DNA of 64,000 nt. Origin: Hevea brasiliensis (Eukaryota > Streptophyta > Magnoliopsida > Malpighiales > Euphorbiaceae). Both the position numbers and the translations under genes were made by a program. Shown here one piece after another: positions 45,627 through 57,873 of the stretch. Under the pieces are notes generated by a model. It saw only the letters and a list, made by a program, of their open reading frames with translations, made no database searches and was not told where the DNA came from. The stretch's first letter is position 1; the number at the start of each line of letters is the position of its first letter. The stretch covers positions 59,004,735-59,068,734 of the forward strand of contig NC_079503.1 in assembly GCF_030052815.1 (NCBI RefSeq), in the 5' to 3' direction.

Positions 45627-48620
45627 TGTAACATCCTCCCTGTAGCAATTCTGTACATTCTACTGTTCCGGTGACTAGTGTCAGTCCAGACAGCTAGAAC
45701 ATCTAGAAAAATATTTAAACTAAAGTGAGGAACCATAATTAACTTAAATATTAATAAGAAAAATTTAAGAAAAATTTTAGAAATAAAATACAACCAAGTT
45801 AAATGAGCCAGTGCCCTAGAGATGGGTAACCCAATGGGAAGTTACGGTCCTTGTAATTAGGAGCCCTAGACCTGGGGGAAAATTCATAAAATAATTTTTG
45901 AGGCTCCAGAGAAGGGTCATTGAGGTTTCTATGGTATTAGAATGCCAAGAAAATGCTTAAAAAAATTTTTCAATTGGTACAGACAATTTTAGTCTGTTAA
46001 GCTAAACGGAGGGCATTTTGATCATTTCGTCTTCAGAGATGATTTTTAACTAATTTGTCCAGTTAAGTAAATAATTATCATGATACAAAATGTGAATAAA
46101 TATTGCTAAAATTTTAATTGAAAATGAGTAGAAAATAAAAAGGAAAGAAAATGAAAGAAAATGGGAATTTTGACATCATTATGATGTCATTAAAACAATT
46201 TTAACCAATCACATGATGAAACATGACTAGCACTCACTTAAAATAAATAAATGGGCAGCAAATAAAAGAAAAAAAAATAGAATTCCTTATCTTTTTCCTT
46301 TGGCCGAACCAGCACCTCCATCGTCTTCCTCAAAACCCATCAAACTACATCAAAACCCTAACTTGTCTTTACTAAAAATTATCCCTACCACTAGAGCAAG
46401 CCTTGGGCAGCAATTTGAAAGGAAAAAAGTAAAGTTTTTAAGTCTTAGAAAGTGCCTAAGTCAAGGTTAGTGCCAATTTCTTTTAAAAATTTTGTGTATG
46501 GCTGCCATTGAACATGATTTTGGTGTTGTAAACCATGGATTGTCTGTGTATGAAAATTTTAGTTATTGGGGTTAGGGTTTGGACACAAACTTAAGACTTT
46601 GTTCATGTAAGGATGAAAATAAGTTTTAATGGTCAATTAGTAACCATTTGAATGTGTATGATGAGGAAATGGAGTGAGTTGAGACTTGGCATTTGTGTAT
46701 GGGTGAGCTGCCTTGGCTGACCTGCAGGACTGAGCATGAGTCTAGTAGGTTTGGGCAGTTATAAATGGAGTTGTAGAGGTTCAATTGGTGCAAGGCCAAT
46801 TGTACATGAAACTAGACACATAATGGCACAACTTTGGTGAAGAAACTCAGCCCAGAAAACCAAACCAAGTTGGCCTAAAAATTGCCCTAATCTAGGTGAC
46901 CTGCATTCTACCTGAGCAAAATGACCAAATAAACAGTATTTATTCATTTGGTCATAACTCAGTGTAGAATGGTCCAATTGACCTGAAATTTTACCAACAG
47001 AAAGTTGAGACATAGGCCTACAACTTTCATGAGGAATGCAAATCCAAATTCTGACTATAACCTAGTCAAATTGCCAACCAAACTTAGGTTACCAAATCTT
47101 GCAGAACCAGTTTTGCCCAGAATTTTGGATTCTGTCCAATCCGGCCAGTTATGTTATTTAGTCCATAACTTGAGCTACAAAACTCCAAATCGAGTGATTC
47201 AAAAAAGGAAATGTAACTAGACAAAAAAAGGAACAACTTTCATGCAGACAATTTTGCCAAATTCCTACTGTACAAATGACCAATGGAATAGTAAATATGA
47301 GGCTTGAAATCTGAAAATTTTGAATAACTAACACTAAGCTTAGAAATGGTATTGGCAACCAATACCAACAATTTTAGAATGCAGAATGTGGTATGTTGGG
47401 AGTATTAGAACCAATGTACCTATTGTCTATGCAAAAGTCAACATTTTAGTTGACTAATGAAATGAATAGTAACACCTAAACTTAAATTTCAAGAATTGTA
47501 TAATTTAAAAATGTAACATGCCCTAGTACAGCTAGCAAGATTGGTTTGGATAGGTTGGCATGCCAATAGGGTTCAGTTAGCAGTACTGCACATGACATTA
47601 TGTCATTCTATGATTTTATGACTTTTAGCCATTCTGACATTGTGTTGATACTTGGCCTTGTGCTTAATGTTATTACAGCTTATTAGCTGTTCTGTTGCAC
47701 ACCGGGAGATGCATATGTGATCGATGGTGTGACGGCCCAAGGTACTAGATACCTAGTGCCAGTTTACCCATTTATCCAGTCCATTCATCCAGTATAGGTT
47801 ACTTGGGCAACCATAAATGAAAGTGAATAAATTTAATGAAATTATGAATATAACAAGTACAAAATAAATAAGAATACCAATACTGATCGAAAAATTGTCT
47901 GCATAAGACATCAGGACATGCACTACATATTTATTTTCCCGTTATTTCTTTTTATTTTATTATTGGCACTACTAAGTATTATTGCTTAGCGCATTGCTTT
48001 TTGCCACGCGTAGGTTCTGGAGAGACCGACTGAGAGCCCAGTAGACTACAAACTGGGTGAGATCTTCTACAGCTCTGCATAGTGTCTGTGTCACCTCACC
48101 ATCATCAGCGCATTGGTAGGACACTAGGTTTTATTTTGGGTATTTTATAATTAACTTTTATTGTGTAATTGAGACTTATGTAATATATTTTGGTATTAAG
48201 GTAAATAGTGGAAATTGTGTTTATGAATGGAAAATTGAGTTTTTATTTATGATTTGTATATGAATATCACGAGGAATGAATGAATGAGAAATGGAATTGT
48301 TGTTGAAAAATATTGAGACTTTGTTGACGAAATGAAGTTTGAGAATGATTGAAAATATATTGGAAGTGTTTTTCACAGGTTCCGAAGAACTGTTTTCTCT
48401 ATTTTTAGCTGGTACTCTGCTGGATTTTCTATAAAATTTGCGGAACCTCAAATAAATTAAAATTTCAATAAATGACTTAAATGAAATATATTATACTTCA
48501 CAACTATGATAAAAATAAATTAAGGAAGAATAAAAATGATTGAGATAAAAATAGGGTGTTCCGGTACACTGTGTGACATATCTTACTCGACTATACTGTA
48601 GACGGGTAAGAGGTGTCACA
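45627..48620 (+). mobile_element. E10: C-family solo LTR
   Basis: This 2994 bp unit has ends TGTAACATCCTCCC...GGTGTCACA and a perfect TSD GTGTA. It aligns along its whole length with the E5 LTRs in opposite orientation. Hairpin I is at 47972-47989 and the inverted repeat CACACC...GGTGTG at 47698-47731. No internal region remains. Confidence 0.9.
47972..48009 (+). other. LTR double hairpin, C type (E10)
   Basis: CTAAGTA, TTAT, TGCTTAG (47972-47989): one C-to-T change turns a C-G pair into a T-G (U-G) pair, so the stem is still formed in RNA. A GCG...CGC second stem follows, to 48009. Confidence 0.55.
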
Positions 48621-50168
48621 GTGTAAGAATGAAATTTTGGTATTTATGCTTTTGCTATGAATAAAAATTAAAATACTATAAATTAGAATCAGAGTATTTA
48701 ATAAAATAATGGTATTATGTACCCATGTATTGTCTAGACACGTGTGTCAGATTAAATAGATTGGCATGCCAATAGGGTATTATTTTAGCAGTACTACATA
48801 AGGCTTTATGCCCGCACTCATGGCTTGTATGCCTGATTTTGTATTATCATGGCTTTTAGCCATACTGATCTGTTATCATGGCTTTTAGCCATACTAACTG
48901 CATACGTGGTTGACGTACCATATTTCACGTCCCATGGTATGACGGCCCGAGACACCATGGTGTCCAGTGCCAATGACCCACTTGTCCAGTTTAGTCAGCC
49001 TGTTACTTGGGCAGTGAAATTTATTGAAATAAGTTAAGAATATTAGCAATTAAAAATATTAGAAATTAAATAAAATAAATGAGTAAGATGATCTAAAATA
49101 AATTAGAATAGCTATTTATTAGAAAGAATCAAAATGAACTCGACCGATAGTAAAATTTACTTATTATGAAATAATCTGAGACAACCTAGAAAGTATTGAG
49201 AAAATGCTAAAAGATTAGCAAAGGAAATTATAACATAAATAAATATTACAAATGTGACTTACATAATAATATAAGCATAAATTTATTATTTTTAGATAAT
49301 TTTTCTATTGCACATTATTACTGTACATCTGCGAAATAAACACTTTTAAAGAAGACTAAATTGGGATAAAACATATTAAATTTTAGAAACCACATGTGAA
49401 GTATAAATAAATCTTAATTATCTGAATTATGTTTTGTTTCTATCTTTATTTGTATATTATTTTCTTGTTACATTATTGTACCACTAAGCAGCAAAGCTTA
49501 GCACGATGGAATTGTTTTCTTCGCGCAGGTACTGAAGCTAAAACCCAGTGGATATTTGACTAGGATTTTTGATAATCCAGATCTGCAGAGTGTCAAAGGT
49601 TATCACCTCCTCAGCAATGCATGTAGCGAGGGCCCATGTATATCACATTATGTATTTTGTATGTTATAAATTTTTCATATGTTGTAATGTAAATTAAGAA
49701 TTTGTAAGTAATATTTATGTGATGTAAATTTATAAATTGATTATTTCATATGTAATTAATTTGTATATCATGTAATTTATAAATTATATAAATAGTTTGT
49801 AAATCATATAGATTAATGAAGTTGAGAATTTTGTGTATGAACTGAGCATGATTTGGAATGTATGGAAATGGATTTGTACAAATGAGTATGTGAGTTGCAA
49901 GAATTAAGTGTAAGATGACTACGATGAGTATGAATGATATTCTTATTGTAAAATATTATTGAAAATTTCAAGCAAGTGAATAGTGAAAAGCACCAAACGA
50001 TAATAAAATAGGGGAAACTCTGCTGGTTTCTCTATCGAAAAATAATTGATATTAAAATATAACGAAAACAAATTATTAAAAGAATAAAGTAAGATAAGAT
50101 AGGGTGCTCCGGCACCGAGTATGACATGTCTTACTCAGCTACACTATAGACAGGTAAGGGGCGTCACA
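48621..50168 (+). mobile_element. D-family LTR E9, right segment
   Basis: It starts with the TSD copy GTGTA and ends GGTAAGGGGCGTCACA at 50168. It aligns with the 3' part of E7. It includes CATAC...GTATG (48901-48941) and hairpin I CTAAGC...GCTTAG (49484-49501). It is probably the 5' LTR of the element whose gag appears at 53052. The PBS region between them has been lost at the copia insertion. Confidence 0.75.
49484..49501 (+). other. LTR hairpin I, D type (E9)
   Basis: CTAAGC, AGCAAA, GCTTAG: a 6 bp stem after the conserved ACCA. Its loop differs from that of E7 (GAAA) while the arms are kept. Confidence 0.55.
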
Positions 50169-50175
50169 ATCTCTC

Positions 50176-50974
50176 TGTTACAAAATCTCAATTCGAGCTG
50201 GAGTCATGGTTTATGTCAAACCCCATTTGCTATAAATATTATGTTCTCTTTTAATTCTAGTTCTTGATTCATTAGATTTTCTTGTCAGAAACTCTTTTTT
50301 GACTAAATCTGTCTGTCCTGACCAGGAACTTGAAACATCAAGAACTATTAAATGAACTTAGGATTTTATCCCTATTTACTTAGGGTAACAGATTCCATCT
50401 TGATCAACACCTATCTCCATATATAAGTAGTAGGAGCCAACACATGCCCATATACCCATACACAGTACAAGTATGAAAGTAGTATCAAACTCAAACCACC
50501 TATATACGAGATAACTGTGTTATCTCAGGTCTAAAGATTATATGCACTAATATGATATATGACAATGCATTTACAAGAGTAAACTCCATGTGCTTGTCAT
50601 ATGCATCACTGGTTCGGCCTACTTATCATGTATAAGTGCCTATCATGTTTGTTATATGGCATAAGACTCACTATTTCATTTTTTTTATATCTCATATAAA
50701 TACAATGGGAACAAACATGAATACGATCTTTCTGGATAAGTCGTGTCCTGTGTGAAGTATTCTCGATTGTGAACCAATTTATGATAGTTTGTGCTAGAAA
50801 TACTGTCACTCATATTCTTAACAACTTAAGAATAGAATTTCTAACAAAATATCAATAGACCTTTTCTATTACACATAAATATATTATGTAAATGGAAAAG
50901 TGAAATTGCCTTTTATTAATAAAATATGTACAAGATACATAATAAATGATATGCTCTAGGGCATACTACTAATA
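50176..50974 (-). mobile_element. Copia element E11, 3' LTR
   Basis: This is an LTR of about 800 bp. Its plus-strand left end is TGTTACAAAATC and its right end is CATACTACTAATA, i.e. the minus strand starts TATTAGTAGTATGCCC where TGTTAG is typical. A purine tract (minus strand GTGGGAGAA, 50975-50983) precedes it. It is flanked on the left by seven bases, ATCTCTC, of unclear origin. Some LTR wording (ATGCCCTAGAG...) resembles Angela/Tork-type copia elements, but clade assignment is tentative. Confidence 0.7.
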
Positions 50975-51029
50975 TTCTCCCACTAGTACTAGAGCCATTC
51001 ATTATAGTATCTCAGCCTATCTTCTCAAG

Positions 51030-53050
51030 ATGTCGGTCTAACTAAGCTTGTGACATAGCCTTAGTGAATGCATCAGCTGGATTTTCAACTGATGCTATTT
51101 TTTCTGCATGGCTACATCTCCTCGCCCAACTATCTCTCTGATAATGTGATAGTGCCTTTTTATGTGTTTGGATTTCTAGTGAGACCGGAGTTCTGTCACG
51201 AACTTCTTTATCTAAATAGCCTCTTTTGCAACATCTGATGTAGCAATGTACTTGGCCTCTATAGTGGAATCAATAGTCATACTTTGTTTGGAACTCTTCC
51301 AACTGATTGCACCTCTATTACAAATGAACACAAACTCAGAGGTAGACTTTCTATCATCGATATCTGATTGGAAATCTGAATTAGTATAACCATCCAATTG
51401 CAAGTCACCACCTCCATAAATCAATAATAAATCCTTAGTTCTTCTCAAGTACTTAAGGATATTCTTGACAACTATCCAATGTTCCAAACCTAGATTGGAT
51501 TGAAACCTGCTAGTCAAACTAACAACATGTGCAATATCTGGCCTAATACACATCATTGCATACATCAAACTTCTAATAGCAGAAGCATATGGAATTCTGG
51601 CCATTTTATCTCTTTATTCAGGTGTCTTTGGAGACATCTCTTTAGAAAGGTGGATACCATGTCTTACTGGTAACAATCCTCTTTTGAATCAAGCATGTTA
51701 AACCTCTTTAACACCTTTTCCAAGTATAAACTTTGGGATAAACCAATTATTCTTTTTGCTCTATCTCTATAGATGCGAATTCCAAGAATATAGGTTGCCT
51801 CCCCTAAGTTTTTCATGGAAAATGTATTTGACAACCATACCTTGACAGTTGTCAACATACCTATGTCATTACCTATCAACAGAATGTCATCCACATATAA
51901 GACAAGGAAAGTGATAGCACTATCACTAACCTTCTTATATACACATGGTTCTTTCACATTTTTTATAAAACCAAATGACTTAATGGCTTCATCAAAATGG
52001 ATGTTCCAACTCTTCGAAGCTTGTTTTAACCCATAAAACGAACACTTTAGATTGCATACCTTAGAACCATCTTGGGATTCAAAACCTTTAGGTTATTCCA
52101 TGAAAATGTTTTCTTCAATGTATCCATTGAGAAAAGCTATTTTGACATACATCTGCCAAATCTCATAACCATAGTATGCAGCTATTACTAATAGAATCCT
52201 AATTGATTTAAGCATGGCAACAGGTGAGAAAGTCTCTTCATAGTCGATTCCTTGCCTTTGGCGAAACCCTTTCGCTACTGGCCTTGCTTTATAGGTCTCT
52301 ACCTTTCCATCAAAACCAATTTTCTTCTTGAAAATCCATTTATTCCCTAGAGGTACAATACCTTCAGGTGGTCCACAAGGTCCCAAACTTGGTTCTTATA
52401 CATGGAATCAATTTCCGATTTCATAGCTTCAATCCATTTTGAAGAGTCTATATCTAATATAGCTTCTTCATAAGTAAGTGGATCATCTCCATGATCTGCT
52501 TCTTCATGAGTAAACAACTCTTGTTCATCTTCATGAAGAAAACCATATCTCACTGGTGGGTGAGATATCCTGGTTGATATGAGAGGAATTACTATAGATG
52601 TTTCATCAATAGGTGTAGGTTGACTAGATGGATCTATATCCATTTGATCTATTGGTTGGTCAGAATTCTCCAATTCTAACTCTATTTGCCTTTGGCACCT
52701 TCTTCAATGAACTGCTGTTCAAGAAATATGGTATCACTGCTTACCACAAACTTTTGTGATGTAGGTAAATAAAAATAATATCCAAAACTTTCTTTTGAAT
52801 ATCCAATAAATTGACCTTTTTCTGATTTGGTTTTCAATTTATCAGTGTTCAACTTTTTGATATAAGCTGGACACCCCTAAATTTTAACATGCTTAAGACT
52901 CGGTTTTCTTCCATGTCATATCTCATAAGGTGTGGAAGAAATTGATTTTGATGGAATCCTATTCAGAATATGCAAAGCCGATTCTAATGCAAATTCCCAA
53001 AAGGAGATTGGCATATTAGTATAGCTCATCATACTATGTACCATATCTAA
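51030..53050 (-). pseudogene. Copia element E11 pol remnant (integrase C-terminus, RT, RNase H)
   Basis: From right to left: the integrase C-terminal part (PISFWEFALESALHILN near 53010, then IGYSKESFGYYFYLP near 52770); a linker (DDPLTYEEAILDIDSSKW); RT with WIFKKKIGFDG, GFRQRQGIDYEETFSPVA and the catalytic LYVDDILLIGND (about 51895-51865); and RNase H with GYTNSDFQSDIDDRKSTSEF and SWKSSKQS. This is the copia order with RT after integrase. Several frames are used and Trp codons are lost to stops (for example I-stop-H and I-stop-G in integrase). Gag, protease and most of the integrase core are missing at the truncation near 53050. Confidence 0.85.
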
Positions 53051-53051
53051 T

Positions 53052-53720
53052 AGGCAAGGGAGAACCTACTCCACCAGCACCAGAGGTGCCTGCATAGCCT
53101 CCGTCGGCTATGTTTCAGCAAATGGCAAAATTTTTCAGACAAATGGCAGGGGCAATGCCACCACCACCACCTCTACAGCAAAAATCTCATTTGGAGAAAC
53201 TCAGGAAATTTGGAACAGTGGATTTTCTTGACAAGGGAGAAGATGATTCTGTTGTAGAGAACTGGTTGGACAGAACAGGAAGAGTTTTAAAACAACTCCA
53301 CTGCACCCCAGAGCAAAACCTAGATGCTGCTGTATCTCTACTGCAAGACGATGCATATCAATAGTGGGATACAGTGTCCAGTAAAGTACAGCCAGAACAA
53401 AAGAACCTGGGACTTCTTCCTCTTAGAGTTCAGAAAGAAGTATGTGGATAATGTATGTCTGGAAGAGAGAAGAAGAGAGCTTATTAGTCTGAGGCAGAGG
53501 CAACTATCAGTAGCGGAGTATGAGAGGGAGTTTGTCAGACTAAGCCGCTACGGAAGAGAGATAGTCCCCACAGAAGCAGAGAGGTGCAGAAGGTTTGAAG
53601 AGGGGCTAAATGGCAACATCAAAATAATGATCACTGCCTTAGGGATTACGGACTTCACAAAATTAGTTGAAGTCGCACTGAAAGTGGAAAGGGTCAGAGT
53701 TAGTGAACAGAATAGGAAAG
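53052..53720 (+). pseudogene. Chromovirus gag fragment (C/D type) E12
   Basis: It begins near AGAACCTACTCC, which matches the Pro-rich part of the E5 gag, so the gag start is missing. MFQQMAKFFRQMAG (53110 on) and WLDRTGRVLKQLHCTPEQNL follow. A TAG at 53362 replaces the first Trp of the WWDTVSS motif of E16. A frameshift near 53395 leads into KKYVDNVCLEERRRE and EYEREFVRLSRYGREIV. It is cut at 53720 by a B LTR; the candidate TSD is GAAAG (53716-53720). It probably belongs to the same element as LTR E9. Confidence 0.8.
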
Positions 53721-55966
53721 TGTCACACCTTACCCCTCCGCAAGGCATAACATGATCCCGTAGTATATCTAATGAATTACCAAACTTTATCTACTGATAA
53801 CCCATTAAATACACTACAAGGGATTTTAAACCTTTTCTTATTTCCTTTTACACTGGTGAGCACTTTTGACAGGTGTTATTATTATTATTTTTTTAACTGA
53901 AGTGAAACCAAATAACAAATCTGAAGTATCAATAATTTCTGTAAAAATTTCGGTAGAGTGCCATTTGTATTTCGAGCAAAATAGTTCTTCAAGAACTTGT
54001 AAAAAGCACTTCCAATATATTTGTTCAATCCAAAACTCCAATATGGCTCAACTCAAATCAATTTCGTCAACACGGTTCAAACTCAATTCAATATCATTTT
54101 CAGCAATTCCAAATATAAAGTGCAAAATAAATGAGTATTTCAAAAGCTAAAATAAGAGAATTGTAATACAACATTTTGATAAGCCAAAATAATTTACAAT
54201 TCTATTTTATAACTGCTCAAGACCAAGTACAATATATATATACAGTTTACATACATTACAATAATATTTACTAGGAAGCGGAATACTCAATATACCCGGC
54301 AAAATCCCAAATCGAAGTCACAAGCAGCCTACTCTGTTTGGTGATCATTTTGACATGGTAATTGGCATTTCTAGGTTTGGTGGTCTTCATCAAAGTTGTA
54401 GCCCTATGTCTAAGCTTTCCAACGGTATAAATTTCAGGTCATTTGGAACTGTTTTGAGTGAGTTATGGCCAATTGAATGGCAACTGTTCATATGGTCAAA
54501 TTCTGGGTTCCTACGTTATGCTAATCCGGATTTGGTCATTCTTTTAGGTCACTTCTAGGCAGAATTTGGGCAATACTTCTACATGAAAGTTGGCCTATTT
54601 TATATCTATTTTTGCCTCCAATTGGCCTCATACCATTTGGGGTCATACAAATTAACTTATAACCTAAAATGCATACTGCCCTTACTAACCACACTTTGCA
54701 TTAAAATTTTACATTTCTAATGAACACCATACACATTGTATCTAGGTCAATTGTCTAATAATACTTCAATACAACCAATATCCAGCCACAATATACTTAA
54801 TCAAGTGTCCAACAATTTAATTAATGTCCAAATACCAATTCAACTCAAGTAAGTTTCCATCACATTCAATTAATCAAAACCATATCTAACAACAATTCAA
54901 TTGCTCAAACCTAATCCACCTAACCAAGATCAATAACATACGGCCCAACGTTCTTAAATCAACATTAAATATACTTGAAATTAAGGTCTTCCTAAGCATA
55001 ACAAGGCTATCCAAAATTACACATATACATCAAGCTTCCAATTTCAATTCACAAACTCACAATTCACACTATACACATGGTAATCAACTCTTATACATTT
55101 AATCACTATAATTAGCCTCCTTACCCACCAAATTCAAGTGGAAACAACTCAAACTTCTACAATATCCATGGCTACCAAAAATGGAACACCTCCCTAAATC
55201 ATCAATTCTGCCAATTTCTTCCATAAATCAACTCCTCTTAACACTAACACAAACTTTAACAAAGAAAGGAAAGAAAATTGGACATGTACCTCAAGTAGAA
55301 CTTATCAAAACTTCTTCAAATCTCTCCCTTTCTACTCCCAAAATGCTGCCCAAGATGTGTACTCCAACTTTAATGAAGAAGACTTGATGATTCCATGGCT
55401 TAATCTTGAGTGGATGAAGCTCCACACATGGGATGGCAATGGAGTTTTTTTTTTCTTTGGAATGAAAATGGTTTCAGCAACTTTAAGCTGAAATGAGGAA
55501 GAAGATGCTGAATGGCATATTTTTGTGTTCAAGTAGATTTATTTATGCCCCATAATGTGAAGTTAGTGCTCCACTAAGCTTAGTTTATGATTTATTAATT
55601 TCCAAATTCCATAATTTGCAAATTTACCACCAACTTCTACTATTTACATTATGCATCAAATTCTTATTTTTCTTTGACATTTTTAAAGTTTAATATTACT
55701 TATTTTTAATGAAAATTTAGGTCAAAAGTCAACTCGGGTGTCAATTAACCAAAATGACCCTATTCGATTTGTATTCTCGATTTTTCTGTAACACCGATTT
55801 TTGTCAGTTTCTCGATTTTTCATTTTTCTTTGTACTAATTAATTAAATTTTCTTTAACATTTTCTAAGTCAATTATACCACAATAGATGTTTGTTTAAGT
55901 CTCAAAAATATTTCCCAGGGTTCCCCGCGGTCTAAGGCTAGTCAACGGTCCTCGCCGCAACTTCCC
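53721..55966 (-). mobile_element. E13: B-family LTR, reverse, with internal deletion, interrupted
   Basis: It starts TGTCACACCTTACCCC and follows E6 to about 54345. It then jumps about 1.4 kb of E6 (roughly 30750 to 32180) and continues to 55966, ending CGCCGCAACTTCCC. E6 continues with about 230 bp to its GTGTTACA end, which is absent here because E14 interrupts. The removed part includes the hairpin. No gene is present. Confidence 0.8.
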
Positions 55967-57873
55967 TGTAACACCTCTATATTCGGTAGTGCGTTCTATT
56001 GTTCTAGTGACCAGTGTCTGTCCAGATAGCTAAAATGCCTAGAATTATACTTAATATTAGTGAGAAAATATGAAATAATGAAATACAATAGAGGAAAATA
56101 CAAGAAAAATAAAGGAAAAATAATAGCAAAGAAATGTAACTAAGTTAAACGAGCCAAAAATCGTAGCGATGGGTGACTGCACTGGGAAGTTGTGGCGAGG
56201 ACCGTTGACTAGCCCTGGACTGCAGAGAACCCTAGGAAATATTTTTAAGACTTAAATAAACATCTATTGAAGTATAAATGACATTGAAAATGTCAAAGAA
56301 AAATTAATTAATTAGTACAAAGGAAAATGAAGAATCAAAAAACTGACAAAAATCGGTGTTATCGAAAAATTTGAAATGCAACCCGAAGAGGGGCATTTTG
56401 GTCATTTGATACCCCGAGTTGCCTTTTTGACCTAAATGTCCATTAAAAATAAAGGATATTAAACTTTGAAAATGCCATAAAAATTAGAAGTCAAATACAT
56501 AGAATAAATAAAGGAAAACTAAGGGGTGTAATTGAAATTAACTAAAGTTGATTATTATAATGCTTAGGATGATTAGTGGAGCACTATGGGATTAAATAAA
56601 CCTTTAAGTGGACAGATGTAAAAGCCATTTGGGACAGAAGATGAATTCATCTTCAACCTCTCAAAACAATGGCCGAATGGAAGTCCATGGAAACTCCATG
56701 GCCGAAACATGAACAACCAGCATGCACCTCTATTCAAGCCCTCATTTCACCTCAACTTCTTCATTAAAACTTGCCTACACAACTTAGTAAAGAGATTGGC
56801 AGCAAGAAGGAAGGGTTTTGATGAGTTTTTAACAAGTTTCAAATGCTTATTTCCTCTCCCTTTCTTCATTAAAGTTTGTGTGGGTGTTGTGGTGAGTTGA
56901 TTTATGGAAGAAATATTGAGGTTTGATGAATTAGGGCGATGTTCCATTTTCGGTAGCCATAGAAGTTCAAAGTGTTTAGCTTTCTTTTACATGTAATTAA
57001 TGGGAAATCATGTTGATTAATGTCATAAGATGTTTTAGCCAATGTATTTTATGTACATGTGTGAGTTATGAATGTAAAGTGAGATTATGTATTGAAATTG
57101 GGAAGCTTGATGTATATGAACAATTGGGCAACCTTGTGATGCATAGTAGAGTATTTAAATTCAAGAAATAGTTTAGTGAATTATGGTACCAAGGATGGTA
57201 GAATGTGTATGAGATTATTGATGGAAAATTAGATGTGTTAATGAGAGGTATTCATGTGTATATATTATTGAAATTGGACTTTAAAATTCTTAGTTGTAAT
57301 TGATGTATTGTGAGTTGTTATATTCTGCCCAAGTTGACCTAAATGTGATGTGTTGAGTGGTTATGGTAATTCATAATTTGGTAGAGAAGTGGACTTATAA
57401 CAAGGTTAATGTGTATTTAGATTGGTGTCTGAGAGACATGTAAAGGGCAGTATGCAAATGAGCCTATAACCCTAAGTGTGTGACTCCAATTGGTATGAGG
57501 CCAATTGAAGGTGAAATTAGGCACAAAATGTGCCAACTTTTATATTGGAAGCCTACCAAAATTCTGTCCAGAAAGTGACATGAAAATTGACCAAATCCGG
57601 ATTTGTGACTTTGCAAACCTGAAAATTTACCATTTGAACAACAGTCAGTATTTTGGCCATAACTCACTCAAAACAGGTCCAAATGGCCTGAAATTTATAT
57701 AGTTGGAAAGCTTTAACATAGGGCTACATCTTTTGTAGAGATCACAAAACCCAAAAAACCATAAGTAAGTAAAACTGCTTACACAAGTTCGGGTATAAAA
57801 ATTGCCAGAATCAGAAATGACCTAAAAATGACCTAAGTTTGTCATTTTAGTGCAACCTATTTAGCATTGGTAA
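55967..57873 (+). mobile_element. E14: B-family LTR, forward, left part only
   Basis: It starts TGTAACACCTCTATATTCGG, the true 5' end of a B LTR. The 5 bp before it, TTCCC (55962-55966), is the expected TSD. It is interrupted at 57873 by E15. Together with E13 it forms a head-to-head inverted repeat. Confidence 0.82.
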
